NCBI GenBank assembly: GCA_041389495.1
Contig: JAWKRT010000004.1
Location: 186,001-250,000, forward strand
From: Myxococcota bacterium
GTDB taxonomy: Bacteria > Myxococcota_A > UBA9160 > UBA4427
DNA: 64,000 nt
Direction: 5' to 3'
The notes under the pieces were generated by a model. The model was not told the DNA's origin. It made no database searches and saw nothing but the letters and a program-made list of their open reading frames with translations. Position numbers and translations under genes: made by a program. Shown here one piece after another: positions 25,464 to 34,436 of the stretch (position 1 is the stretch's first letter; each line of letters starts with the position of its first letter).

Positions 25464-28400
25464 GTGCCGGGGATCCCGCGTCCGTTCGTCCACCTCCACC
25501 TCCACACCCAGTACTCGCTGCTCGACGGTGCCATCAAGCACAAGCCGCTGTTCGAGCGCGCGAAGGCGCTCGGCATGCCGGCGGTGGCGCAGACCGACCA
25601 CGGCAACCTGTTCGGGACCATCGACTTCTACGAGTCCGCGCGCGCGAACGGCGTCAAGCCGATCATCGGATGCGAGGTGTATCTCGCGGGCGGCTCGCGC
25701 TTCGACCGCGAGCGGCGCGAGCGCGACGAGGGCGGATTCGACGCGATCAACCACCTGCTGCTGCTGGCGATGGACGGGACGGGCTATCGCAACCTCATGC
25801 ACCTCGTCTCGCGCGGCTATCTCGAGGGCTTCTACTACAAGCCGCGCATCGACATGGACCTGCTGCGCGCGCACCACGAGGGGCTGATCTGCACCTCGGG
25901 CTGCCTGTCGGCGCCCGTCCCGCGCGCCATCCTGCACAACGAGGCGAATCGTGCGTGGGAGGTGGCCGAGGACTTCAAGGCGCTGTTCGGCGACCGCTAC
26001 TACCTCGAGATCCAGCGCCACGGGATTCCGGCGCAGGACACCGTCAACGCCGAGCTGATCAAGATGTCGCACGACATCGGCATTCCGCTCGTCGCGACGA
26101 ACGACGCGCACTACCTCTCCGCCGACGACCACGACCACCACGATGCCCTGCTCTGCATCGGGACGGCCGCCAACCTCGACGACGAGAAGCGCTTCCGCTT
26201 CGACGGGCGCGGCTTCTACGTCAAGGACGGCGACGAGATGTACGAGCTGTTCCACGACCATCCGCAAGCCGTCGCGAACACGCTCGAGATCGCGGAGCGC
26301 TGCGCGCTCGAGATCCCCATGGGCGAGTACCACATGCCGGAGTACCAGGTGCCGGCGGGGCGCACGCTCGACGAGGTGCTGACGGACGGCGCCTGGGCGG
26401 GGCTGCGATCGCGCCTCGGCCTCGACGCCGATGCGCCGCTCGAGGGCGATCGCAACACCGCCTACGCGTCGCGCCTCGAGCACGAGCTCGGCGTGATCAA
26501 GTCGATGGGCTTCCCGGGCTACTTCCTGATCGTCGCCGACTTCATCCAGTACGCGAAGCGCAACGGCATCCCCGTCGGGCCGGGACGCGGATCGTCGGCG
26601 GGGAGCCTCGTCGCGTACTCGCTCGGCATCACGGGCATCGACCCGATCGAGTACGACATCATCTTCGAGCGCTTCCTGAACCCCGAGCGCATCTCGATGC
26701 CCGACATCGACGTCGACTTCTGCATGCGCGGGCGCGACCAGGTGATCCGCTACGTCGCCGAGAAGTACGACGGCGGGAGCGGCTACGACGACATGCGCGT
26801 CGCGCAGATCGCGACCTTCGGGACGCTGCAGGCGAAGGCCGCGATCCGCGACGTCGGTCGCGTGCTCGGCATGCCGTTCGGCGACGTCGACCGCATCGCG
26901 AAGCTCGTGCCCGACGCCCTCGGGATCACGCTCGCCGAGGCGCTCGAGCAGAGCCCCGAGCTGCGCGCGCGGATCGACGCCGACGGCCAGGTCGCGAAGC
27001 TCTTCGACACGGCGCGCGCGCTCGAGGGCCTGACGCGCCACGCCAGCAAGCACGCGGCCGGCGTCGTGATCGGGACGCAGCCGCTGATCGACATGGTCCC
27101 GCTCTACAAGGATCCGAAGAGCGGCGACGTGATGTCGCAGTACAACATGAACTGCGTCGAGAAGGTCGGGCTGATCAAGTTCGACTTCCTCGGCCTGCGC
27201 ACGCTCACGCTCATCGCCGACGCCGAACGCATGGTGCGGGAGAACACGAAGCCCGACTTCTCGGTCGCGGACATCCCGCTCGACGACGCGACGACCTACG
27301 ACCTCCTCTGCGAAGGGGACACGATGGGCGTGTTCCAGGTCGAGTCGTCGGGCATGACGGAGCTCGTGCTCCAGCTCAAGCCGCGGACGTTCCGCGAGAT
27401 CATTCCGCTCGTCGCGCTCTATCGGCCGGGCCCGCTCAACTCGGGCATGGTCGACGACTACGTGAACCGCAAGAACGGGCGCACGAAGATCGAGTTCGCG
27501 CTGCCGGAGATGCGGGAGATCACCGAGGAGACGCTCGGCGTCATCGTGTACCAGGACCAGGTGCTGCAGCTCGCGCAGCGGCTGGCGGGCTACACGCTCG
27601 GCGAGGCCGACCTGCTGCGCCGCGCCATGGGCAAGAAGAAGCCCGAGGTGATGGCCGAGCAGCGCGAGCGCTTCGTCCAGGGCTCGACCGCGAACGGCAT
27701 CGACGCGAAGAAGGCGGGCGAGGTCTTCGACACGATCGTCGAGTTCGCGGGCTACGGCTTCCCGAAGGCGCACTCGACCGCGTACGCCTACCTCACCTAC
27801 CAGACGGCCTACCTCAAGGCCAACCACCCGTGCGAGTTCCTCGCCGCGGTGCTCACGATCGAGTCGACGAACCACGAGAAGCTCACGCGCTACATCGCGC
27901 ACACGCGCGAGCAGGAGATCGAGATCCTGCCGCCCGACGTGAACGAGTCGCAGCGCGACTTCAGCGTCGTCGAGGGCGCCATCCGCTTCGGGTTCGCGGG
28001 CATCAAGAACGTGGGGCAGGGCGCGATCGACGCGATCCTCGACGCGCGCGAGTCGGGCGGCCCGTTCCGCGGCCTCTACGACTTCACCGAGCGGGTCGAC
28101 GCGCGCAAGGTGAACCGGCGCGTCGTCGAAGCGCTCGTGAAGTGCGGCGCGTTCGACTCGCTGCACGCGAGCCGCGCGAAGGTGTGGGCCTCGCTCGACG
28201 CTGCGCTCGAGCGCGGTGCGTCCTCGCAGCGCGACCGCGCGATCGGGCAGGAGAGCCTGTTCGGGGGCCTCGGCGCATCCGAGCCGGTCGACGAGCCGAA
28301 GCTCATCGAGGCGGCCGAGTGGACGGAGCGCGAGCGGCTGCAGCACGAGAAGGAGCTGCTCGGGTTCTACGTCACCGGGCATCCGCTCGGCGCGGTCGCC

Positions 28401-28985
28401 AGACAGCTCGCGCGCTTCACGGACACGACGGGCGCGAGCTTCGAGGGCAAGGAAGGGCGCGAGGTCCGGATCGGCGGCCTCCTCACGTCGCTGCGCGAGA
28501 CGCGCACCAAGCGCGGCGCGCGCATGGGGTTCGGCGTGCTCGAGGACCTCGAGGGCGCCTTCGAGCTCGTGATCTTCTCCGAGCCGTACAACCAGCACGT
28601 CGAGCTCCTGCGCGACGCGCAGACGGGCGGGCCCGACGGCGGCGGCCCGATCCCGCTCGTGATGTCGGGTACGCTCGAAGCGGGCGACACGCCGAAGCTG
28701 CTCGTGCGCGACGTGCTCCGCCTGGCCGATGCCGAGGAGGCGCTGGCCGCGCGGCTGCGCATCGAGGTGCTCGACGCGGACGTCACGAAGGACCGCATGC
28801 TCGCGCTGAAGGACGTGCTGCGCGCACACGGAGGGGACTGCGAAGTGATCCTGCAGGTCACGATCCCGGGCGAGAGCGTGACGCTGCTCTCGCTCGGCGA
28901 CCGCTGCCACGTGCGCGTCACGACCGAGCTCTGCAGCGCGGTGAACGCGCTCTTCGGCCGGCCCGTCGCGGAGTCGACGCTGTGA
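25464..28985 (+). CDS. dnaE: DNA polymerase III alpha subunit
   Basis: Replicative polymerase subunit of 1173 residues, the DnaE1 size. The PHP domain starts at HLHTQYSLLDGA and keeps QTDHGNLFG, GCEVY and TNDAHYL. The catalytic palm carries the aspartates of PDIDVDF near 412-418, preceded by GPGRGSSAGSLVAY. The tau-binding and OB-fold region (about 960-1080) includes VRIGGLLTSLRETRTKRG. The GTG at 25464 has a GGAGGG site 14 bases after the guaA stop. The gene is coupled by GTGA to the following secreted-protein gene. Loss of some PHP ligands cannot be excluded by eye. Confidence 0.96.
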   Translation: MPGIPRPFVHLHLHTQYSLLDGAIKHKPLFERAKALGMPAVAQTDHGNLFGTIDFYESARANGVKPIIGCEVYLAGGSRFDRERRERDEGGFDAINHLLLLAMDGTGYRNLMHLVSRGYLEGFYYKPRIDMDLLRAHHEGLICTSGCLSAPVPRAILHNEANRAWEVAEDFKALFGDRYYLEIQRHGIPAQDTVNAELIKMSHDIGIPLVATNDAHYLSADDHDHHDALLCIGTAANLDDEKRFRFDGRGFYVKDGDEMYELFHDHPQAVANTLEIAERCALEIPMGEYHMPEYQVPAGRTLDEVLTDGAWAGLRSRLGLDADAPLEGDRNTAYASRLEHELGVIKSMGFPGYFLIVADFIQYAKRNGIPVGPGRGSSAGSLVAYSLGITGIDPIEYDIIFERFLNPERISMPDIDVDFCMRGRDQVIRYVAEKYDGGSGYDDMRVAQIATFGTLQAKAAIRDVGRVLGMPFGDVDRIAKLVPDALGITLAEALEQSPELRARIDADGQVAKLFDTARALEGLTRHASKHAAGVVIGTQPLIDMVPLYKDPKSGDVMSQYNMNCVEKVGLIKFDFLGLRTLTLIADAERMVRENTKPDFSVADIPLDDATTYDLLCEGDTMGVFQVESSGMTELVLQLKPRTFREIIPLVALYRPGPLNSGMVDDYVNRKNGRTKIEFALPEMREITEETLGVIVYQDQVLQLAQRLAGYTLGEADLLRRAMGKKKPEVMAEQRERFVQGSTANGIDAKKAGEVFDTIVEFAGYGFPKAHSTAYAYLTYQTAYLKANHPCEFLAAVLTIESTNHEKLTRYIAHTREQEIEILPPDVNESQRDFSVVEGAIRFGFAGIKNVGQGAIDAILDARESGGPFRGLYDFTERVDARKVNRRVVEALVKCGAFDSLHASRAKVWASLDAALERGASSQRDRAIGQESLFGGLGASEPVDEPKLIEAAEWTERERLQHEKELLGFYVTGHPLGAVARQLARFTDTTGASFEGKEGREVRIGGLLTSLRETRTKRGARMGFGVLEDLEGAFELVIFSEPYNQHVELLRDAQTGGPDGGGPIPLVMSGTLEAGDTPKLLVRDVLRLADAEEALAARLRIEVLDADVTKDRMLALKDVLRAHGGDCEVILQVTIPGESVTLLSLGDRCHVRVTTELCSAVNALFGRPVAESTL

Positions 28986-29803
28986 GGGCGGCCGGGGGCC
29001 CGACGCGCGCACTCCTCCTGGCCGCGGCGGTCGCGCTGGTCGCCCCCGCGGCGCCCGCGGCGGCGGAGGACCTGCGGCAGATCGAGGCGGTCGGCGCGGT
29101 CGGCGTGCGCAAGGGCGAGCGCGCCGATCCGCGCGCGGGCGCCGTCGCACAGGCCCTGCGCGAGGCCGTCGAGCGCGTGGCGAGCGAGCTCCTGGCGGAC
29201 GCCGCCCTCGGCCCCGAGGCCGAGGAGGGCGCGCCCGTCGACCTCGCCGCCGTGCTCGGCAAGGACATGGGCGCCTACACGTCGCGCTTCAAGGTGACGG
29301 AGGACCGCGGGCTCGGCCCGGCGCTGTTCGTCGAGGACCCGGACGTGACGACCGAGTACGTGGTCGTGGTCGATGCCCTCGTCGACGCCGACCTCGTGCG
29401 CAGCCGGCTCGTGGCGGCCGGCGCGCTCGAGCCGGAGGCCGGGACCGCGGAGAGCGGCGTCGTGCTGCTCGAGGTCGAGGGGCTCGAGGTCTACCCGGCC
29501 CTCGCCGACCTCCGGGATCTGCTCGAGCGGCGCGTCGGGGCCGCGAGCGCGCTGCCGCGCGAGATCGAGCACGGCCGCGCGACGCTCGAGGTCCGCACGT
29601 CGCTCGATGCGCGCGGCCTCGCGCAGGCGATGGAGCGCGAGGCGCCGCCGCACATGACGATCGTGCCGCTCGGCACCGAGGGGAGCGGGCGGGCCCGCAT
29701 CGCCGTTCGCTGGAGCCCGGCGCGCTTCGCGCCGCCCGACGCCGCGGATCTCCCGCCGGTCGAGGCCGGCCAGTCGCCCCGGCCGGCTCGCGCGCGCCGG
29801 TGA
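28982..29803 (+). CDS. Secreted protein of unknown function
   Basis: Protein of 273 residues from a GTG overlapping the dnaE stop. An N-terminal signal peptide is clear: a short Arg-containing head, LLLAAAVALVAPAAPAAA, and cleavage near AAA-ED. The mature N-terminus (VGVRKGERADPRAGAVAQAL, then REAVERVASELLADA) resembles the first domain of FlgT-like or LPP20-type periplasmic proteins. That link is a pattern impression only. The remainder is an alpha/beta repeat-like region ending in a Pro/Arg tail. Coupling to dnaE probably reflects packing rather than shared function. Confidence 0.65.
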   Translation: MRAAGGPTRALLLAAAVALVAPAAPAAAEDLRQIEAVGAVGVRKGERADPRAGAVAQALREAVERVASELLADAALGPEAEEGAPVDLAAVLGKDMGAYTSRFKVTEDRGLGPALFVEDPDVTTEYVVVVDALVDADLVRSRLVAAGALEPEAGTAESGVVLLEVEGLEVYPALADLRDLLERRVGAASALPREIEHGRATLEVRTSLDARGLAQAMEREAPPHMTIVPLGTEGSGRARIAVRWSPARFAPPDAADLPPVEAGQSPRPARARR

Positions 29804-29840
29804 CGGCGGGCCGGCTCGCGTCGGAATCGGCCGGCGGCGA

Positions 29841-29869
29841 TTGACACCGCAACGGCGAATCGGTATCGA
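29841..29869 (+). promoter_or_regulatory. Promoter of tRNA-Val
   Basis: TTGACA at 29841-29846, a 17-base spacer and TATCGA at 29864-29869. The predicted start is about 16 bases before the tRNA. It may also serve the thrS operon by read-through. Confidence 0.65.
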
Positions 29870-29892
29870 TTCCGGCCCGTTAGACGGGTTTC

Positions 29893-29968
29893 TGGCACGT
29901 AGCTCAGGGGCTAGAGCGCTGCCTTGACACGGCAGAGGTCGGCGGTTCAATCCCGCCCGTGCCAACCA
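29893..29968 (+). tRNA. tRNA-Val (anticodon GAC)
   Basis: 76 bases including an encoded CCA. Acceptor TGGCACG pairs with CGTGCCA, and the D-arm is GCTC/GAGC. The anticodon stem CTGCC/GGCAG encloses TTGACAC (anticodon GAC), and the T-arm is GGCGG-TTCAATC-CCGCC. It sits between the dnaE cluster and thrS. Confidence 0.95.
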
Positions 29969-30109
29969 CTCCCATCGAGCTCGCGTCGGCGTGCGGCCGC
30001 AGGGGTCGCGCGGCGCGCTCGCTTGCGCGCGTTCTGCTGCGACACGCCGCCTTGCACCGCGACGTTTCGCTTCGAGTCGTCGGACCACCGCGATGCCCAG
30101 CCACCGATC

Positions 30110-32065
30110 ATGAGCCAGATCGCCGTACGCCTACCCGACGGGAAGACGCTCGAGTTGGCGGCGGGGTCGACGGTGCTCGACGTGGCCTCGGCCATCGGTC
30201 CCGGTCTCGCGAAGGCCGCGCTCGCGGGCCGCGTGGACGGCGAGCTCGTCGACCTGCGTCTCCCGCTCGCGTCCGACTGCGCCGTCTCGATCGTCACCGC
30301 GAAGGACGCGGAGGGCGGCGACGTGCTGCGGCACTCGGCCGAGCACGTGATGGCCGACGCCGTGCAGCGCCTGTTCCCGGGCGTGCAGATCGACGCCGGC
30401 CGCGCCGACCACAGCGAGAAGTTCCAGTACGACTTCCTGCTCGACCACGCGTTCTCGCCCGAGGACGTGGAGCGGATCGAGAAGGAGATGGAGACGATCC
30501 TCGCCGAGGATCGCGCCTTTGCGCGCGAGGTCGTGACGCGCGAGGCCGCGGTCGCGCTCTTCCGCGAGCTCGGCCAGGACCTCAAGGTCGCGCGCATCGC
30601 CGACATCCCGGACGGCGTGCCGATCACGCTCTTCCGCCACGGCGACTTCGTCGACCTCTGCCGCGGGCCGCACGTGCGCAGCACGAAGCAGATCGGCGCC
30701 GTCAAGCTCACCGACGTGTCCGGCAGCTACTGGAAGGGCGACGAGTCGGGCCCGAAGCTGCAGCGCATCTACGGCACCGCGTTCGCGACGAAGAAGGAGC
30801 TCGACGCCCACCTCACCGCGCTCGAGGAGGCGCGCAAGCGCGACCACCGGCGCGTCGGCGTCGACCTCGAGCTGTTCGCGCTCGACGCGCTCTCGCCCGG
30901 CTCGCCGTTCTATCTGCCGAAGGGCATGACGGTCTACAACGAGCTCGTCGCCTTCATCCGGTCGCTGTACCCGCGCTACGGCTACCAGGAGGTGATGACG
31001 CCGCAGCTCTTCCGCGCGGAGCTCTTCAAGATCTCGGGCCACTACGAGAAGTTCCACGACGACATGTTCTGGTTCGCGGGCGCCGACGAGGGCGAAGAGC
31101 TCGGCGTGAAGGCGATGAACTGCCCGGGACACTGCCGCCTGTTCGGGTTCTCGAAGCGCTCGTACCGCGACCTGCCGCTGCGCGTCGCCGAGTTCTCGCG
31201 CCTCCATCGCAACGAGCGCAGCGGGACGCTGAACGGCCTCGCGCGCGTGCGCTCGCTCGCGCAGGACGACGCGCACATCTTCTGCGAGCCCGAGCAGGTG
31301 CCGCAGGAGATCGAGCGCTTCTTCGAGATGGTCGCGGAGGTCTACCGCGCGCTCGGCCTCGAAGGGGTCGAGATGGCGGTGTCGACGCGCCCCGAGGAGT
31401 TCCTCGGCGAGCCGGCCGACTGGGACGTCGCCGAGAAGGCGCTCGTCTCCGCGGTCGAGCGGGCGGGCTTCACGTGCGCGATCAAGGAGGGCGAGGCCGC
31501 CTTCTACGCGCCCAAGGTCGAGTGCGACTTCCGCGACGTGCTCGGCCGGGCGTGGACGCTCGCGACGATCCAGATCGACATGGCGCTGCCCGGCCGCTTC
31601 GGCCTGCGCTACGTCGGGCGCGACGGCGAGCTGCACCAGCCGGCGATGCTCCACCGCGCGGTGCTCGGGTCGCTCGAGCGCTTCATGGCGATCTACATCG
31701 AGCACACGGGCGGCGACTTCCCGTTCTGGCTGTGCCCGGTGCAGGTCGCCGTGCTGCCGATCGCCGAGCGCCACGTCGCGCACGCGCGCCGCGTGCACGA
31801 AGCGCTGGTCGCCGCCGGGCTGCGCTCGCAGCTCGACGAGCGCAGCGAGACGCTCGGGTTCAAGATTCGCGAGGCCGAGACGAGCAAGGTGCCGCTCATG
31901 CTCGTCATCGGCGATCAAGAGGACGAGAACGGTACGGCCATGCCGCGGCTGCGGCGCTCGAAGCGGAAGCTCGACGCGCTCGCGGTCGACGACCTCGTGG
32001 TCCGGCTCGCGCGCGCCAGGGAGGAGCGCGCCGTGCAACCGTTCGCAGACGAGACGCCGCGCTAG
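30110..32065 (+). CDS. thrS: Threonyl-tRNA synthetase
   Basis: Charges tRNA-Thr. It has 651 residues from the ATG at 30110. The TGS domain occupies about 1-62. The editing domain carries HSAEHVMADAV (about 76-86) and its second metal site in DLCRGPHV. The class II catalytic core has the zinc cysteine in MNCPGHC near 337, motif 2 SRLHRNERSGTLNGL and motif 3 HRAVLGSLERF. The anticodon-binding domain closes the protein. It heads the thrS-infC-rpmI-rplT-pheS-pheT-ihfA translation operon, an order widely conserved in bacteria. Confidence 0.97.
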   Translation: MSQIAVRLPDGKTLELAAGSTVLDVASAIGPGLAKAALAGRVDGELVDLRLPLASDCAVSIVTAKDAEGGDVLRHSAEHVMADAVQRLFPGVQIDAGRADHSEKFQYDFLLDHAFSPEDVERIEKEMETILAEDRAFAREVVTREAAVALFRELGQDLKVARIADIPDGVPITLFRHGDFVDLCRGPHVRSTKQIGAVKLTDVSGSYWKGDESGPKLQRIYGTAFATKKELDAHLTALEEARKRDHRRVGVDLELFALDALSPGSPFYLPKGMTVYNELVAFIRSLYPRYGYQEVMTPQLFRAELFKISGHYEKFHDDMFWFAGADEGEELGVKAMNCPGHCRLFGFSKRSYRDLPLRVAEFSRLHRNERSGTLNGLARVRSLAQDDAHIFCEPEQVPQEIERFFEMVAEVYRALGLEGVEMAVSTRPEEFLGEPADWDVAEKALVSAVERAGFTCAIKEGEAAFYAPKVECDFRDVLGRAWTLATIQIDMALPGRFGLRYVGRDGELHQPAMLHRAVLGSLERFMAIYIEHTGGDFPFWLCPVQVAVLPIAERHVAHARRVHEALVAAGLRSQLDERSETLGFKIREAETSKVPLMLVIGDQEDENGTAMPRLRRSKRKLDALAVDDLVVRLARAREERAVQPFADETPR

Positions 32066-32089
32066 CGCGCGGCGAAGAGGAGAAGACGC

Positions 32090-32785
32090 ATCCCCGGACG
32101 CAACCGCTTTCGCATCGTCGCCCCCGAACGGGACGGAACCCGCGTCAACGAGCGCATCCGCATCTCCGAGGTCCGCGTGATCGGACCGGAGGGCGAGCAG
32201 CTCGGCGTGATGTCGCCCGAACGGGGCATGGAGCTCGCGCGCGAGAGCGGCCTCGACCTGGTCGAGGTCGCCCCGAACTCGCGGCCGCCCGTGTGTCGCA
32301 TCATGGACTACGGGCGGTACAAGTACGAACAGAAGAAGAAGAAGACCGGCGCCAACCGCAAGGCGCACGCCGCCTCCCTCAAGGAGGTGAAGATGCGCCC
32401 CGGCACCGATCTCCACGACCTCGAGTTCAAGCTCAAGAACGCGCGCAAGTTCCTGATGGACGGCGACAAGGTGAAGGTCACGGTGATGTTCCGCGGGCGC
32501 GAGATGGTGCACACCGTGCGCGGCCGCGACCAGCTCGACCAGGTCGCCCGCATGCTGACGCCGCTCGCGAAGGTGGAGAGCCTCCCGAAGATGGAGGGCC
32601 GCTTCATGTCGATGATCCTCGTCGGCGATCGCGAGGCGATCGCCGAGGCGAGGAAGCTCGAGGCGGCGAATCCGACCGACGAGGATCTCGACGCCGAGGA
32701 GATGGACGACGTCGTCGACGACATCGACGACGATCACGAGGACGACGACGAGCCGGACGCCGAGAGCACGCCGGCGGGAGAGTGA
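32090..32785 (+). CDS. infC: Translation initiation factor IF-3, AUC start and acidic tail
   Basis: Ribosome anti-association and start-codon fidelity factor of 231 residues. No ATG, GTG or TTG lies upstream of the conserved NERIRISEVRVIGPEGEQLG. A start at GTG 32177 would delete it. The ATC at 32090 is 7 bases after AGGAG and in frame, so AUC is the evident start. Non-AUG infC starts are known from E. coli (AUU) and, as I recall, Myxococcus dsg (AUC), where IF3 discriminates against its own mRNA. The last ~35 residues are almost all Asp/Glu, an extension absent from E. coli IF3. It is followed by rpmI after 3 bases. Confidence 0.95.
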   Translation: MPGRNRFRIVAPERDGTRVNERIRISEVRVIGPEGEQLGVMSPERGMELARESGLDLVEVAPNSRPPVCRIMDYGRYKYEQKKKKTGANRKAHAASLKEVKMRPGTDLHDLEFKLKNARKFLMDGDKVKVTVMFRGREMVHTVRGRDQLDQVARMLTPLAKVESLPKMEGRFMSMILVGDREAIAEARKLEAANPTDEDLDAEEMDDVVDDIDDDHEDDDEPDAESTPAGE

Positions 32786-32788
32786 ACG

Positions 32789-32986
32789 ATGCCGAAGATG
32801 AAGACGCACCGCGGCGCCGCGAAGCGGTTCAAGCGAACCGGGAGCGGCGGCTTCAAGCGGGCGCAGACGAACAAGCAGCACATCCTCACGAAGAAGCGCA
32901 CGAAGCGGAAGCGCCAGCTGCGGCAGGGCGAGACGGTCGCGGCCGTCGACGAGCGCCAGGTCCGCCGACTGCTTCCGGGTAGCTAA
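32789..32986 (+). CDS. rpmI: 50S ribosomal protein L35
   Basis: 65 residues, the standard L35 size, with the typical start MPKMKTHRGAAKRFKRTGSG and KRTKRKRQLR in the middle. The ATG at 32789 follows infC almost directly in the conserved infC-rpmI-rplT order. Confidence 0.97.
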   Translation: MPKMKTHRGAAKRFKRTGSGGFKRAQTNKQHILTKKRTKRKRQLRQGETVAAVDERQVRRLLPGS

Positions 32987-33034
32987 CGAGCGGGCCGCGG
33001 CCCGCCCACGAACGACGAACGAAGGGAACGAGTC

Positions 33035-33385
33035 ATGCCCCGTGTGAAACGCGGAGTCGCGGCGCGCCGGCGCCGCAAGCGGATCCTCAAGTCCGCCAAG
33101 GGCTACGTCGGCGCGCGCAGCCGCCTGCACGGCGTCGCCCGCGAGGCCGTCGAGCGCGCCTGGGTCTACGCCTACCGGGATCGCAAGCAGCGCAAGCGCG
33201 CCTTCCGCGCGCTCTGGATCGCCCGCATCAACGCCGGCGCGCGACAGAACGGCCTGTCGTACAGCCGGCTCGTGGACGGGCTCAAGAAGGCCGGCGTCGA
33301 GGTCGACCGCAAGATCCTCGCCCAGCTCGCCGTCGACGACGCGACGGCGTTCGCCGAGCTCGCGACCCTCGCGAAGTCCGCCTGA
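33035..33385 (+). CDS. rplT: 50S ribosomal protein L20
   Basis: 116 residues, starting MPRVKRGVAARRRRKRILK with the family block GYVGARSRL and LWIARINAGAR. L20 binds 23S rRNA early in assembly and in some bacteria represses this operon. No clear rRNA-mimic leader was found here. GAAGGGAACG precedes the ATG. Confidence 0.97.
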   Translation: MPRVKRGVAARRRRKRILKSAKGYVGARSRLHGVAREAVERAWVYAYRDRKQRKRAFRALWIARINAGARQNGLSYSRLVDGLKKAGVEVDRKILAQLAVDDATAFAELATLAKSA

Positions 33386-33398
33386 CGGGCGGCTCGCG

Positions 33399-34418
33399 AT
33401 GAGCACGACGCCCGACCTCGAGGCGCTCGAAGCGAGCGCCCGGGCCGAGATCGACGCCGCGGCGACGCCGCAGGCGCTGGTCGAGGTGCGCGCGGCCTAC
33501 CTCGGGAAGAAGGGCTCGGTCGCGGCCGTCCTGCGCTCGATCGGCGCCCTCGCGCCCGACGAGCGCGGGCGCGTCGGCCAGCGCGCGAACGAGGCGAAGC
33601 AGCGCATCGAGGCGTGGGCCGCGGCGCGAAGGGACGCGCTCGAGCGCGCGGAGATCGACGCGCGCCTCGCGGGCCAGCGCCTCGACGTCACGCTGCCCGG
33701 GAGCGGTCCGCCGCTCGGGCGCCTGCACGTCGTCACGCAGGTCGTGCGCGAGGTCGAGCGGTTCTTCCGCGCGCGCGGGTTCTCGATCGAGGACGGCCCC
33801 GAGGTCGAGACCGAGCACCACAACTTCGACGCGCTCAACATCCCCCCCGACCACCCCGCGCGCGAGATGCAGGACACGTTCTGGGTCGAGGGCGGGCACG
33901 TGCTGCGGACGCACACCTCGCCCGTGCAGATCCGCGCGATGACGGGGCGCACGCCGCCCTTCCGCTTCATCGCGCCGGGTCGCGTCTACCGCCACGACAT
34001 GTCGCCGCGCCACTCGCCCATGTTCCAGCAGGTCGAGGGCTTCATGGTCGACGAGCGCACGAGCTTCGCGCACCTCAAGGGCGTGCTCTACGACTTCGCG
34101 CGCGCGCTGATGGGCGACGTGCGGCTGCGCTTCCGCGCGAGCTACTTCCCGTTCACCGAGCCGTCGGCCGAGATGGACTTCTCGTGCCTGCTCTGCGACG
34201 CGCAGGGCTGCGCGACGTGCTCGCACACCGGATGGATCGAGTGGGGCGGCTGCGGGATGATCCATCCGCAGGTGCTCGCCGGCTGCGGCATCGACGCGGA
34301 GCGCTACCAGGGCTTCGCGTTCGGCATGGGGCTCGAGCGCGCCGCGATGCTGCGGTACGGCATCCCGCAGATCCGGCTGCTGTACGAGGGGGACGTCCGC
34401 GTCCTCGAGCAGTTCTGA
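33399..34418 (+). CDS. pheS: Phenylalanyl-tRNA synthetase alpha subunit
   Basis: Catalytic chain of the (alpha-beta)2 enzyme, 339 residues. The N-terminal coiled-coil is followed by class II motifs: FSIEDGPEVETEHHNFDALN, LLRTHTSPVQIRAM, GRVYRHD, FQQVEGFMVD and GMGLERAAMLRYGI. The cysteine cluster LLCDAQGCATCSHTGW is also found in many bacterial PheS chains. It sits between rplT and pheT. Confidence 0.96.
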   Translation: MSTTPDLEALEASARAEIDAAATPQALVEVRAAYLGKKGSVAAVLRSIGALAPDERGRVGQRANEAKQRIEAWAAARRDALERAEIDARLAGQRLDVTLPGSGPPLGRLHVVTQVVREVERFFRARGFSIEDGPEVETEHHNFDALNIPPDHPAREMQDTFWVEGGHVLRTHTSPVQIRAMTGRTPPFRFIAPGRVYRHDMSPRHSPMFQQVEGFMVDERTSFAHLKGVLYDFARALMGDVRLRFRASYFPFTEPSAEMDFSCLLCDAQGCATCSHTGWIEWGGCGMIHPQVLAGCGIDAERYQGFAFGMGLERAAMLRYGIPQIRLLYEGDVRVLEQF

Positions 34419-34436
34419 TGTCGGAGCGCGCCTGAC

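Noticed and set aside
32986..33035. L20-binding autoregulatory structure before rplT
   Set aside because: The space between rpmI and rplT is only 48 bases, and I could not find the pseudoknot or rRNA-mimic stem.
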